Of a DNA stretch of 64,000 bases, positions 25,303-33,837 are shown piece after piece. The DNA comes from UBA1181 sp963648205. GTDB lineage: Bacteria; Bacteroidota; Bacteroidia; Bacteroidales; Paludibacteraceae. The number at the start of each line of letters is the position of its first letter. The stretch's first letter is position 1. Where the stretch lies: contig CAVJCT010000017.1 in NCBI GenBank assembly GCA_963648205.1, forward strand, positions 1 to 64,000, given 5' to 3'. The notes under the pieces were generated by a model. The model made no database searches. It was not told where the DNA came from and saw nothing but the letters and a program-made list of their open reading frames with translations. A program made the translations under genes and the position numbers.

Positions 25303-26673
25303 TTATTTCTTATGCTTCTTCGCTACTGCATACCATCCGATGTAGCCAACGCCTAATGAGAAGTTCTCCTCTCCGTTGAATTCTCCGCTGCCCACTTGTC
25401 TGTGGCTATAGTCTGCTTTGACTACCAAGTTTGGCAATGGGAAGTAGTTCACACCGACAGTGTAGATTTGTCTGTGGTAGCGTCCGTCTTTCACCACTGA
25501 ACTTGTCGTCTTGTAGTTCATATCATAGAACTCGTAACGGATGAATGGTAACAACTTTTGTGTAGTCTTTGAGTTTGCCAATACATTGACACCGACTTCT
25601 GCGTACCAGTCCATTGCCACTTGAGCAACTTGTTGGCGAGGAAAGATGGAGATTTTACCCGATTTAGGCATTGAGAGGTTGGCAGTTGACAACTCCTCTG
25701 CATCACCAATTTTGCCCCAGATGTAGTTGGCGCGAGCGGTGATCCACTTGCTTTGGTGGGTTACATCGGCAGAGTTCAAGATGACGGGTGCTTTCACGTC
25801 ATATTTCTCTAATCTATCGTATTTGGTAGAGTTGCCTGCTGTCTTGGTTGCTCCGTAGAATGACAAACCAATGCGAGTGTTAGGAATGAAACGGAAGTCT
25901 GTACGAGCGGCAAACGCAGGGTTGGTCATGGTCGACTTCTCGAACATTGATTGTTTTCCTTTCTGGATGAAATTTGCCTTTGAGAAGAATGCAGGATCCA
26001 AACCGTTGATCACCATCACTTCATAGTCGAATTTTCCAACCGTACCGAAGAGTTCGATACCGTTCTCATGCCATGTGCATGGAATCATTGTGCTTTCACC
26101 CTCCGACCGAACGGCTCTAAAGAAGTTGAGTGGTTCGTGGTGAGCGTTGGTCAATCCGAAAGGCACGATGATGTGTCCGAAACGGAGGTTCAACTGCTTG
26201 AAGAAGGATTTGGTGATGTGGAACTGCTCGAGAGCGACCTCGCCACCTTTCTCGATTTCGATTTCATATTCTCCAGCCTCGTTGTATTCGTATTCGATGG
26301 CAGAACCTGCTCCACCATACTCGAACTCGATTTCCGAGCCTAATGTCCAAGTGTCATTGAATTTAACGTCCATTGCGATTACAAAACGAGGAATTGAGAT
26401 TTCGGCACGTTTGTCATAGTCTGAACCGTATGAGTAGAAACTGTTTCGTCCGTAGTTGAAGGTTTGGAAGAGCATTTCGCCATATCCGCCGACACGGAAA
26501 CGCCAGTCGTCATCTTCTGCCTCTTCCGAGGATTGCTCGTTAGGGTTGTTCGTCGTTTGTTCACTGCCTGTTGGAAGTGCTTCAGGCTGCAATTCTGAAT
26601 CTTCAGATACACTCTGCGAATTAGCTGCAAAAGCGTAGAAAGTAGCAGCAATTAAGAGTAGCCAATGTTTCAT
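25303..26673 (-). CDS. outer membrane porin of imelysin cluster
   Basis: A 456-residue protein with a signal peptide ending ANSQS and a Gln/Ser/Glu-rich spacer. A beta-barrel follows with OprP-like features: YGEMLFQTFNYG, RFVIAMDVKFNDTWTLGSEIEFEYGG, LNLRFGHIIVPFGLTNAHHEPLNFF, and a barrel end near GVGYIGWYAV. HHEP and the acidic EYEYNEAGEYEIEIEKGGE loop could contact metal. It is the first gene of the minus-strand cluster and is read from a promoter with a duplicated TTTGTGGGGAT site (see 26698-26799). Confidence 0.85.
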   Translation of the reverse strand: MKHWLLLIAATFYAFAANSQSVSEDSELQPEALPTGSEQTTNNPNEQSSEEAEDDDWRFRVGGYGEMLFQTFNYGRNSFYSYGSDYDKRAEISIPRFVIAMDVKFNDTWTLGSEIEFEYGGAGSAIEYEYNEAGEYEIEIEKGGEVALEQFHITKSFFKQLNLRFGHIIVPFGLTNAHHEPLNFFRAVRSEGESTMIPCTWHENGIELFGTVGKFDYEVMVINGLDPAFFSKANFIQKGKQSMFEKSTMTNPAFAARTDFRFIPNTRIGLSFYGATKTAGNSTKYDRLEKYDVKAPVILNSADVTHQSKWITARANYIWGKIGDAEELSTANLSMPKSGKISIFPRQQVAQVAMDWYAEVGVNVLANSKTTQKLLPFIRYEFYDMNYKTTSSVVKDGRYHRQIYTVGVNYFPLPNLVVKADYSHRQVGSGEFNGEENFSLGVGYIGWYAVAKKHKK

Positions 26674-26697
26674 ATTCTTACGTCTCTAATTTTTGTG

Positions 26698-26705
26698 CAA
26701 AGTTA
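26698..26705 (-). promoter_or_regulatory. -7 box of porin-imelysin-ccs cluster
   Basis: TAACTTTG on the minus strand, with start near 26690 and a short 5' leader of about 17 nt. A TTG lies 20 bp upstream as a possible -33. GGGGAT ends exactly 22 bp upstream of the box. Confidence 0.65.
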
Positions 26706-26727
26706 CGGCTACCATAAATGCAAAACA

Positions 26728-26799
26728 ATCCCCACAAATGGCTATTTTTTGACCCGATTTTCGGGTTTTTGCTCATTTTTTATAGCCATTTGTGGGGAT
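26728..26799. repeat. 18-bp inverted repeat with nested hairpin upstream of porin promoter
   Basis: ATCCCCACAAATGGCTAT (26728-26745) and its exact complement (26782-26799) frame a second hairpin, ACCCGA/TCGGGT (26752-26766). The arm near the gene abuts the -33 region. The arm sequence recurs in part at 16868-16882 and 16912-16930. Confidence 0.9.
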
Positions 26800-26836
26800 A
26801 CCCCAGAAAAATCTATTTGATTTTCTCTATAGAATT

Positions 26837-28732
26837 TTATTCTGCTGTCGGGTCAAAATAGTTGCCTCCAACGTATTTCTTCTCTTGATTGTTTGAACGG
26901 TCAGAATCGTCTCTTCTGCGGTCGTATGAACGGCGAGAGTCTCTGTCGCCTCTGTCGCCACGTTCGTTTCTGTCGCGTCTGTCATAGCCTCCGCGGTTGT
27001 CTCTTCTGTCACGGTCGCCGTAGTTGCCATAGTTGCTGCGACGGTCGCCACTGAAGTTTCTTCTTTCGCCACGATCACCGTCTCTGCGGTCTCCGTCTCT
27101 TCTCTCACCATCACGACGCTCGTAGCTTCTTCTCTCGCCACGGTCGTCTCTTCTTCTGTCATCACGACGGTCATCTCTTCTGTCGTCTCTTCTATCATCA
27201 CGTCGGTCGAAACCTCTACGCTCTTCTCTACGACGGTCGCCATCACGGTCGTCACGTCTTCTGAAGTCGCGACGCTCTTTGTCATCGTCGTTGCGGTATG
27301 GACGGCGTTCTCTTCTCTCGCCGTCGCCGTCGCCTTCGCTGCGTTCGCCTCTGTCGCCACGGAATCGGCGTTCGTTGTATTCTCTTCTGGCTTCTGCGAT
27401 GTTGGCTTGTCTCTTCTCGAATGCCTCATGACGGCGTGCGCGGTATTCGCTGAGTTCATCCTCGCTCATTGACTCGCGCTTCCAACGGTCTTGCGCTGGC
27501 AACATGTAGACACCCTTGTACTCGCCCAATTCGCCTTCTTCCTCTCTTTTCTTATCGAACTCCTCTTGTTTGTCGGCACGTTCGCGCAAGAAATCGTCGC
27601 GGCGACCTTTAAACATATCATATTTACGGAACTCACATTCGATAGCACCGTTCAAAAGGTGGTATTTCACAGATGGACGCAATCCGATGCGGTCGGTAGC
27701 CTCGCAAGGCACGGTGATGATCCAAGCCGACATATCGGTGAAGTCGCGCTTCAGTTTCGCACCAATCTCTTCGTAGAGGGTGGCAAGGCTGGCTGGCTTG
27801 ATACGTTCGCCGTATGGAGGGTTGAACATGATCATCGTTGGCTCTTCAGGACGGTCGACCGACTGGAATGGAGTGTGCAAAATCTCAATGTATTTCGACA
27901 TTCCCGCACGTTTCACGTTCTCTTCGCAGATACGCAAAGCGGCAGATGAGATATCAGACGCATATATCTTATGAGTGAACTCGCGCTCTTCTGAGTCGTC
28001 GTCGTAGAGTTTATCCATAATAGACTGGTCGAAATCAGCCCATTTCTCGAAGGCGAATCCTTTTCGGTAGATACCAGGGGCGATGTTGAGGGCCATAAGG
28101 GCGGCTTCGATGGCGATGGTTCCCGAACCACACATTGGGTCCATAAAGTCGGTGGTGCCGTCCCAACCGGCGAGTTTCAACATACCTGCAGCCAATACCT
28201 CATTAATAGGGGCTTCAGTTTGCTCTACCTTGTATCCACGCAAATAGAGAGGCTCACCAGAACTGTCTAACGACAAAGTACAAGTCTCTTGGTTGACGTG
28301 AATATTCAATTGTACATCAGGATTGGTGATACGGACGGAAGGTCTCTCACCGAATTTTTCTCTAAAATGGTCGGCTATGGCGTCTTTAACCTTATAAGCA
28401 AGGAATTTGGAGTGGCGGAACGTCTCAGAGTAGACTACGGCGTCGATAGCGAAAGTCTTTTTAGTACTGAGGTATTGCGACCAGTCGAATGCCTTTACAA
28501 CGTTATACACTTCGTCAGTGTCTTTAGCTTCAAACTTGTAGAAAGGCTTAAGGATACGTAATGCCGTACGACATTTAAAATTTGCTTTGTACAGCATCTC
28601 TTGGTCTCCCCAAAAGCGGACTCCACGAGTGATCGTCTCTACCTGTTCTGCGCCTAAGTCCTGCAACTCTTTCGCCAGCACTTCTTCCAACCCTTGGAAG
28701 GTCTTGGCAATCATTTCAAAATTGTTCGCCAT
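26837..28732 (-). CDS. THUMP-domain RNA methyltransferase with RD-rich tail
   Basis: A 631-residue protein. THUMP lies at about 50-160 and the RlmL/UPF0020 methylase follows, with SAM motif DPMCGSG (198-204) and catalytic NPPYG (303-307). It should make N2-methylguanosine in 23S rRNA, as the N-terminal half of RlmL does; a C-terminal RlmK-like domain is absent. Instead, from about residue 440 the protein ends in a low-complexity region dominated by Arg, Asp, Glu and Gly (many RRDD, GDRR and ERRD units). This resembles disordered RNA-binding tails of helicases. A short ordered-looking end, KKYVGGNYFDP, closes it. Confidence 0.88.
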   Translation of the reverse strand: MANNFEMIAKTFQGLEEVLAKELQDLGAEQVETITRGVRFWGDQEMLYKANFKCRTALRILKPFYKFEAKDTDEVYNVVKAFDWSQYLSTKKTFAIDAVVYSETFRHSKFLAYKVKDAIADHFREKFGERPSVRITNPDVQLNIHVNQETCTLSLDSSGEPLYLRGYKVEQTEAPINEVLAAGMLKLAGWDGTTDFMDPMCGSGTIAIEAALMALNIAPGIYRKGFAFEKWADFDQSIMDKLYDDDSEEREFTHKIYASDISSAALRICEENVKRAGMSKYIEILHTPFQSVDRPEEPTMIMFNPPYGERIKPASLATLYEEIGAKLKRDFTDMSAWIITVPCEATDRIGLRPSVKYHLLNGAIECEFRKYDMFKGRRDDFLRERADKQEEFDKKREEEGELGEYKGVYMLPAQDRWKRESMSEDELSEYRARRHEAFEKRQANIAEARREYNERRFRGDRGERSEGDGDGERRERRPYRNDDDKERRDFRRRDDRDGDRRREERRGFDRRDDRRDDRRDDRRDDRRRDDRGERRSYERRDGERRDGDRRDGDRGERRNFSGDRRSNYGNYGDRDRRDNRGGYDRRDRNERGDRGDRDSRRSYDRRRDDSDRSNNQEKKYVGGNYFDPTAE

Positions 28733-28863
28733 CTTTGTTTATATGGAAATAGGTCGCAAATTTAAAAAAGATTATAGAAATGTAACGATTTTGAAATGTG
28801 GAAATTGCGTTGGGGAAAATCTTTTTTTTCTGACTTGTCAAACCCGAACCAGATGAATTTTTC

Positions 28864-28960
28864 CAAAAATAAAACCGTCGCTAACATTTCACAACGTGGC
28901 GACGGCTAATCCTTAAAGTATAAATGTTTCCTGAGAACGAAAATATTTTCTTAATTCCGT
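28864..28960 (-). ncRNA. small RNA candidate (~100 nt)
   Basis: In the 534-bp divergent gap between the methyltransferase and rdgB, a minus-strand TACCTTTG (28967-28974) is followed within 60 nt by a textbook terminator. CCGTCGC (28875-28881) pairs with GCGACGG (28899-28905), then TTTTATTTTT follows on the minus strand. No gene reads into this terminator, so a short transcript is the simplest explanation. No RNA family is recognised and the -33 region is poor. Confidence 0.5.
28875..28905 (-). terminator. terminator of small RNA candidate
   Basis: 7-bp GC-rich stem, 17-nt loop, followed on the minus strand by a T-rich tail (28864-28874). Confidence 0.7.
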
Positions 28961-29057
28961 ATGTCCCAAAGGTAGGGCGAAATCAGCGATATGTGGGGCG
29001 AAATTTGTTTCTAAAGGGGTGTGAAAATGTTACAAAAAAACTTTTTTGTGTGAAACT

Positions 29058-29080
29058 GAGATTCGATTGTTGAATCTCGC
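29058..29080. repeat. small hairpin in divergent gap
   Basis: GAGATTC and GAATCTC form a 7-bp stem around GATTGTT. It is placed far from either gene start and its role is unclear. Confidence 0.4.
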
Positions 29081-29226
29081 ATCGATTTTTGTGTGTTTTT
29101 TATGTGTATTTTGGGATAATCACGTTTCATTTTTGTTACATGAGTCTACTTTTGAAGTGCAAAATATCGGTGGCTGAAAAATTTGAGTTCTAAAGATCTC
29201 TTTTTGCATATTTGTTCGTTCGTAGG

Positions 29227-29234
29227 TATCTTTG
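29227..29234 (+). promoter_or_regulatory. promoter of rdgB
   Basis: TATCTTTG with a TTTG 20 bp upstream (in TTTTTGCATA) gives a full -33/-7 match. Start is predicted near 29241, 26 nt before the ATG. Confidence 0.7.
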
Positions 29235-29266
29235 CAGTAAGATATACATTAGATTAATAGTGCGAT

Positions 29267-29848
29267 ATGAAAGAATTATTGTTAGCAACTAACAATCCTC
29301 ACAAGGTAGACGAGATCAGAAGCAAGTTGGGCGATGCTCTGCAGATCAAAACGCTCAACGAACTGGGCTTTTATGACGATATTCCTGAGACAAGCGATAC
29401 TTTGCAAGGAAACGCCAGTCAGAAGGCTCATTTCTTGTTTGATAAATTCGGTTGCAACTGCTTTGCCGATGATACGGGCTTGGAGGTTGAGGCTCTCAAC
29501 GGTGAACCTGGCGTTTATTCGGCTCGCTACGCTGGTGAGGAGAAGAGTTCGGAGGCTAACATGAAAAAACTGTTGGAGAAGCTGCAAGGTCAGGAAAATC
29601 GTAAGGCAAGATTCCGCACCGTAATCTCACTTTTCTGGGATGGAACCGAGTATTTTTTTGAAGGAATCGTCTACGGAACGATCTTGACGGAGAAGCACGG
29701 AACGGAAGGTTTCGGCTATGATCCTATCTTCCAACCTGAGGGCTACGACAAGTCTTTCGCTGAGTTGTCTATGGCAGAGAAAAATGCCATCAGCCATAGA
29801 GGTCGCGCAGTGGAGAAGTTGCTGGCGTTTTTGAAGGATAAAATCTAA
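29267..29848 (+). CDS. rdgB: XTP/dITP pyrophosphatase
   Basis: A 193-residue HAM1/RdgB enzyme. It removes ITP, dITP and XTP from the nucleotide pool by hydrolysis to the monophosphate, preventing mutagenic incorporation. The start LLATNNPHKVDEI binds the triphosphate. FADDTGLEVEALNGEPGVYSARYAG contains the catalytic/metal acidic residues. The end GFGYDPIF with SHRGRA gives the base-recognition and phosphate contacts. The length is normal. It is first in a plus-strand series followed by porZ (50-bp gap). Confidence 0.96.
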   Translation: MKELLLATNNPHKVDEIRSKLGDALQIKTLNELGFYDDIPETSDTLQGNASQKAHFLFDKFGCNCFADDTGLEVEALNGEPGVYSARYAGEEKSSEANMKKLLEKLQGQENRKARFRTVISLFWDGTEYFFEGIVYGTILTEKHGTEGFGYDPIFQPEGYDKSFAELSMAEKNAISHRGRAVEKLLAFLKDKI

Positions 29849-29898
29849 TACTCTTTCAACATTGTTTAAATCAGATATCGCATCTAATATAAATTGAT

Positions 29899-32232
29899 AT
29901 GGTGAAAAATAAGTCTTTTTTATTTCTGATTGTTTTGTTGGCAGGTGTCGCCAATTGGATGGGTCTTTCTGCGCAGGAAGTGGGAAAGTGGACTGCTTTT
30001 TTCTCATATAACCAAGCGAAACAGGTGGTCAATGCCGAAGATAAAGTCTACTCCATCTCTAACGGTGCCCTTTTCTCAGTCGAGAAAAAGTCGGATTTGA
30101 CGCAAACCTACACGAAGATAGACGGTTTGTCGGATAACGAGGTTTCTACCGTTGGCTATAGTAGTGATTATGAGACACTTGTGATTGCCTACTCAAACGG
30201 AAATATCGATTTGCTCCGAAAAGGTAACATCTACAATATCTCAGATTTGAAACGTAAGGAAATCAGTGGAAAGACGGTTCATTCCATCACCACCAACGGC
30301 CGCTATGCCTATCTTGCGTGCGATTTGGGTATCGTGGTGGTCGATCTGAAGAAGGAGGAAATCGCAGATACTTATATTATAGGTGATGATGGCGCTTATA
30401 TGGGCGTCTACAAGGTTGTGATTCAAGGAGATTCTATCTTTGCGCAGACGCAGAGTGATGTGCGTTCTGCCAAATATTCTAATCACAACTTGGTGGATTA
30501 CAAGCAGTGGAACAAACGCATCTACTCGGAAAACAGTATCAAGGGTGTTGCCAATTTGGGTGACAGACTTTTTGTGGCAGATGCCAGTGCGGTCTATTAT
30601 ATGGATGCCGACACCATTGCGTCCCTTCAGCAGTTGAGTGATCTGAAGTTCATCTACAGTGATGGTTCTTCAATGATCATCTTGGATGGTACTACCTTAT
30701 ATAATTACAATAAGGATTTGACGTTGAAGGAGACTCGTGAAATAACCTTCGCAGTAGACGGAGTTTATGATTCTGAGGCGGAGACTTATTGGATTTGTCG
30801 TGCCGAAAATGCTGTTCGCAACACCTACGGCTATTACAATCTCTACAAGTATGTAGGCGCGGAGGAGCAGGCGTTTATGAACGATGGTTTGGTGCAGTCG
30901 AATGTCTATTGTGTTCGTTATCAATATGGAAAACTGATGACGGGTAGTGGTGGTCCGCACGATCTTCCAGATATTCATACTCCTGGAATTATTCAAATCT
31001 ATGAGAATGGTAAGTGGATTGTTATAGATGGAAGCCATGAAGGTTTCGCGGAAATATTAGCTTCAACTGATGTTGTTGAAAATGCATTCGAAAATGTATT
31101 GGATGTTGCCATTGATCCTACTGATCATCGTCGTATGTATGCGGCTTCTTGGCGTAGTATTTTTGAGTTTTATGATAACAAACCTGTCAAACAATATTGG
31201 GCAGGTTCAACGCCGTTATCTAATATCGGAAATCAGGTCCTGACCAACGGCCTCTATTTCGATGCAGACAATAATATGTATGTGTTGAACATGTTGTCGC
31301 AAAATTCCATCGTTATCAAAAAGGCGAATGGCGAGTGGACTTCGCTCTACTATTCGGTGTTGGCAAACCATGAGAGTTTGCGTGCTTTGACAGTTACGGA
31401 GAACGGATTTATGTGGATTGCCTCGCCCGACCGTGGTGTGGGTATGGCTGTGATCGACCCGAAGGATACTCCTTTCCTCTCGTCGGATGATGATTCACGA
31501 TTCTTCAGCACTTTCACCGATAAGGATGGCAATGCGGTAACGCCAGCTGCCGTTCGTTGTTTCGCTGAAGACCATAACAACGTGGTGTGGGTCGGTACAA
31601 GTTCGGGTCCGTTCTTGGTTAGTTCGCAAGAGGATATTTTCTCCAATAATTTCCGTTTCGACCGTGTAAAAATCACTCGTGAGGATGATGAGAACTATGC
31701 CGACTTCTTGTTGAGCAGTAATCAAATCAACAAAATCATCGTGGATGGCGGAAACCGTAAATGGTTGGCTTCTTCGACGACGGGTGTCTATTTGTTGTCG
31801 GAAGATGGAAAGACGACCTTGCAGCACTTCACGACGGATAACAGTCCGATGACCTCCAACGCCGTTATGGATATGACTCTCAACGAGGAGACGGGCGAGT
31901 TGTTTATCGCTACCTCTGGCGGACTCTTCTCGTATGTGATTGATGCGACGGAACCATCGGCAGACTATTCCAACGTCTATGTCTATCCCAACCCTGTTAC
32001 ACCCGACTATGACGGCGACATTGTTGTGAAAGGTCTTTCAGAGAATAGTTTGGTGAGAATAGCCGACCCAGAGGGACGAATGATTTACGAAGGATATTCT
32101 AATGGAGGCACTTTCACTTGGAATGGCAATGCGAAGAGCGGCAGGAGAGTGGCAACGGGTGTTTACTACATCTTTGCGGCTCAAGAAGACGGCTCAATGA
32201 AAATGGTTACGAAAGTGGCTTTTGTCCATTAG
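29899..32232 (+). CDS. porZ: T9SS-associated beta-propeller protein PorZ
   Basis: A 777-residue exported protein with a signal peptide ending LSAQ. Two seven-bladed propellers are suggested by repeated short strands such as VYSISNGALFSV, YAYLACDLGIVVVDL and NVVWVGTSSGPFLV. A T9SS-type C-terminal domain follows (VYPNPVTPDYDGDIVVKGL...ATGVYYIFA). PorZ is an outer-membrane attachment-complex component that presents A-LPS to the sortase PorU. The length matches PorZ of Porphyromonas gingivalis. The rdgB-porZ neighbourhood is, to my knowledge, shared with other Bacteroidales. Confidence 0.88.
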   Translation: MVKNKSFLFLIVLLAGVANWMGLSAQEVGKWTAFFSYNQAKQVVNAEDKVYSISNGALFSVEKKSDLTQTYTKIDGLSDNEVSTVGYSSDYETLVIAYSNGNIDLLRKGNIYNISDLKRKEISGKTVHSITTNGRYAYLACDLGIVVVDLKKEEIADTYIIGDDGAYMGVYKVVIQGDSIFAQTQSDVRSAKYSNHNLVDYKQWNKRIYSENSIKGVANLGDRLFVADASAVYYMDADTIASLQQLSDLKFIYSDGSSMIILDGTTLYNYNKDLTLKETREITFAVDGVYDSEAETYWICRAENAVRNTYGYYNLYKYVGAEEQAFMNDGLVQSNVYCVRYQYGKLMTGSGGPHDLPDIHTPGIIQIYENGKWIVIDGSHEGFAEILASTDVVENAFENVLDVAIDPTDHRRMYAASWRSIFEFYDNKPVKQYWAGSTPLSNIGNQVLTNGLYFDADNNMYVLNMLSQNSIVIKKANGEWTSLYYSVLANHESLRALTVTENGFMWIASPDRGVGMAVIDPKDTPFLSSDDDSRFFSTFTDKDGNAVTPAAVRCFAEDHNNVVWVGTSSGPFLVSSQEDIFSNNFRFDRVKITREDDENYADFLLSSNQINKIIVDGGNRKWLASSTTGVYLLSEDGKTTLQHFTTDNSPMTSNAVMDMTLNEETGELFIATSGGLFSYVIDATEPSADYSNVYVYPNPVTPDYDGDIVVKGLSENSLVRIADPEGRMIYEGYSNGGTFTWNGNAKSGRRVATGVYYIFAAQEDGSMKMVTKVAFVH

Positions 32233-32250
32233 TTTCAAAATAAAGAGACA

Positions 32251-32658
32251 ATGAAGATAGAAAATTTACAGACGATACACCAGACTGCGAAGGAGTTCAT
32301 CGCAGCGATGGGGGATAAGAAGGTGTTCTTGTTCTACGGTTCGATGGGTGCTGGTAAAACGACTTTCATCCGTGCTATATGTGAGGAATTGGGTGTGAAG
32401 GAGAGTATTAACAGTCCGACTTTCGCCATCATCAACGAATACAAGGCTGGCGACGGTTCTCCAATCTTCCACTTCGATTTCTACCGTATCAACAAGGAGG
32501 AAGAGGCTTACGATTTCGGTTACGAGGACTATTTCTACAGTGGCAAACTCTGCTTCGTGGAGTGGCCCGAGAAAATCGTCAACTTGCTCCCCGAGGATGC
32601 TGCTGTCGTAACGATCACCGAGCAACCCGACGGTTCAAGAGAGGTAACCATCAAATAA
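32251..32658 (+). CDS. tsaE: tRNA threonylcarbamoyladenosine ATPase subunit TsaE
   Basis: A 135-residue P-loop protein with Walker A GSMGAGKTT (about 29-37) and the family motif SPTFAIINEY, then FHFDFYRI. It powers the TsaB-TsaD complex that makes t6A37 in ANN-decoding tRNAs. The length is usual. It begins 18 bp after porZ, so it is probably co-transcribed. Confidence 0.95.
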   Translation: MKIENLQTIHQTAKEFIAAMGDKKVFLFYGSMGAGKTTFIRAICEELGVKESINSPTFAIINEYKAGDGSPIFHFDFYRINKEEEAYDFGYEDYFYSGKLCFVEWPEKIVNLLPEDAAVVTITEQPDGSREVTIK

Positions 32659-32681
32659 CCACCCTAATCCGTTGAAACTGC

Positions 32682-33815
32682 ATGAGTTCTCTGAAGATCG
32701 GCTATGATGCCAAACGCGCCTTTTTCAACCGCCGTGGATTGGGCAATTATAGCCGAGATACTATCCGTATTTTGTCCAACCTCGCTCCCGAGAATGAGTA
32801 TTTCTTATATACTCCCAAAATCAAAGGGGCGATCAGTTTTCCTTATAATAAAGAAAATTCTACGGTGATAACGCCTACCGGACTCTCTTCGGTGGGCTTT
32901 CTCTCTTCATTGTGGCGCACGAAAGGGATGTGCAAAAACATCGAAGCAGACCAGTTGGACATCTACCACGGATTGAGCCACGAACTGCCCTACGGCATCG
33001 AGAAGACGAACGCACGCAGGGTGGTTACGATGCACGACCTTATCTTCCTGAAAAATCCTGAACTGTTCCCTTTTTTCGATAGATATTCTTTTAAAAAGAA
33101 ATACACGCACGGTTGCCAAATCGCCGACTGCGTGATTGCCATTAGCGAGCAGACGAAAGCCGACCTCATCGAGTGCTTGGGCGAGAAGGAGGAGCGTATC
33201 GAGGTGGTCTACCAAGGTTGCAATCCTGTTTTCCAACACCCTGTCGATGAGGCTAAAATGCTGGAAGTCAAGCAGAATTTGCATTTGCCCGACCAGTTTA
33301 TGCTGATTGTCTGCGCCATCGAACGTCGCAAAAACCACGAACTGATTCTGAAGGCGATGCGCGACCCTCGTGTCGACATTCCGTTGGTGGTCATTGGCCG
33401 CCCTTCCGAATATCAGAAATATTTGCAGGAGTTGATTGTCCAATACCATTTGGAGAATAGGGTGATCTTCTTGAATGAGGTGGCAACGCGCGATTTGCCG
33501 ATTTTCTACAAATTGGCAACGCTTTTCGTCTATCCATCCCTTTTCGAGGGCTTCGGAATCCCTATTTTGGAGGCTCTGACGATGAAAACGCCTGTCATCA
33601 CATCCAAAGGCAGTTGCTTTGAGGAGACAGGGGGCGATGCAGCCCAATATGTCTCTTCTGATAATGCTGAAGAATTGGCAGAGACGATTGTGCAAGTGCT
33701 TGGTAGTCAAGAACTTCAAGCCGAGATGATTCGGAAGGGAACAATCCATGCAGAGAAATTTTCTGACAAGGCGATTGCCCAGAATTTGATGAATGTATAT
33801 AAGAAATTAGTGTAG
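32682..33815 (+). CDS. glycosyltransferase, family 4 type
   Basis: A 377-residue GT-B fold enzyme. The N-terminal domain includes DIYHGLSHELP and VVTMHDLIFL. The C-terminal donor domain has the GT4 motif YPSLFEGFGIPILEAL (E...E pattern that binds the nucleotide sugar). It probably acts in lipopolysaccharide or capsule assembly at the inner face of the inner membrane. The acceptor cannot be deduced. It starts 23 bp after tsaE. Confidence 0.9.
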   Translation: MSSLKIGYDAKRAFFNRRGLGNYSRDTIRILSNLAPENEYFLYTPKIKGAISFPYNKENSTVITPTGLSSVGFLSSLWRTKGMCKNIEADQLDIYHGLSHELPYGIEKTNARRVVTMHDLIFLKNPELFPFFDRYSFKKKYTHGCQIADCVIAISEQTKADLIECLGEKEERIEVVYQGCNPVFQHPVDEAKMLEVKQNLHLPDQFMLIVCAIERRKNHELILKAMRDPRVDIPLVVIGRPSEYQKYLQELIVQYHLENRVIFLNEVATRDLPIFYKLATLFVYPSLFEGFGIPILEALTMKTPVITSKGSCFEETGGDAAQYVSSDNAEELAETIVQVLGSQELQAEMIRKGTIHAEKFSDKAIAQNLMNVYKKLV

Positions 33816-33837
33816 AATATTTTTGTACGATATAACG

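Noticed and set aside
26827..27459. Minus-strand frame of 210 codons, Thr/Glu/Ala/Val rich
   Set aside because: Frame-shifted reading of the repetitive tail of the methyltransferase gene.
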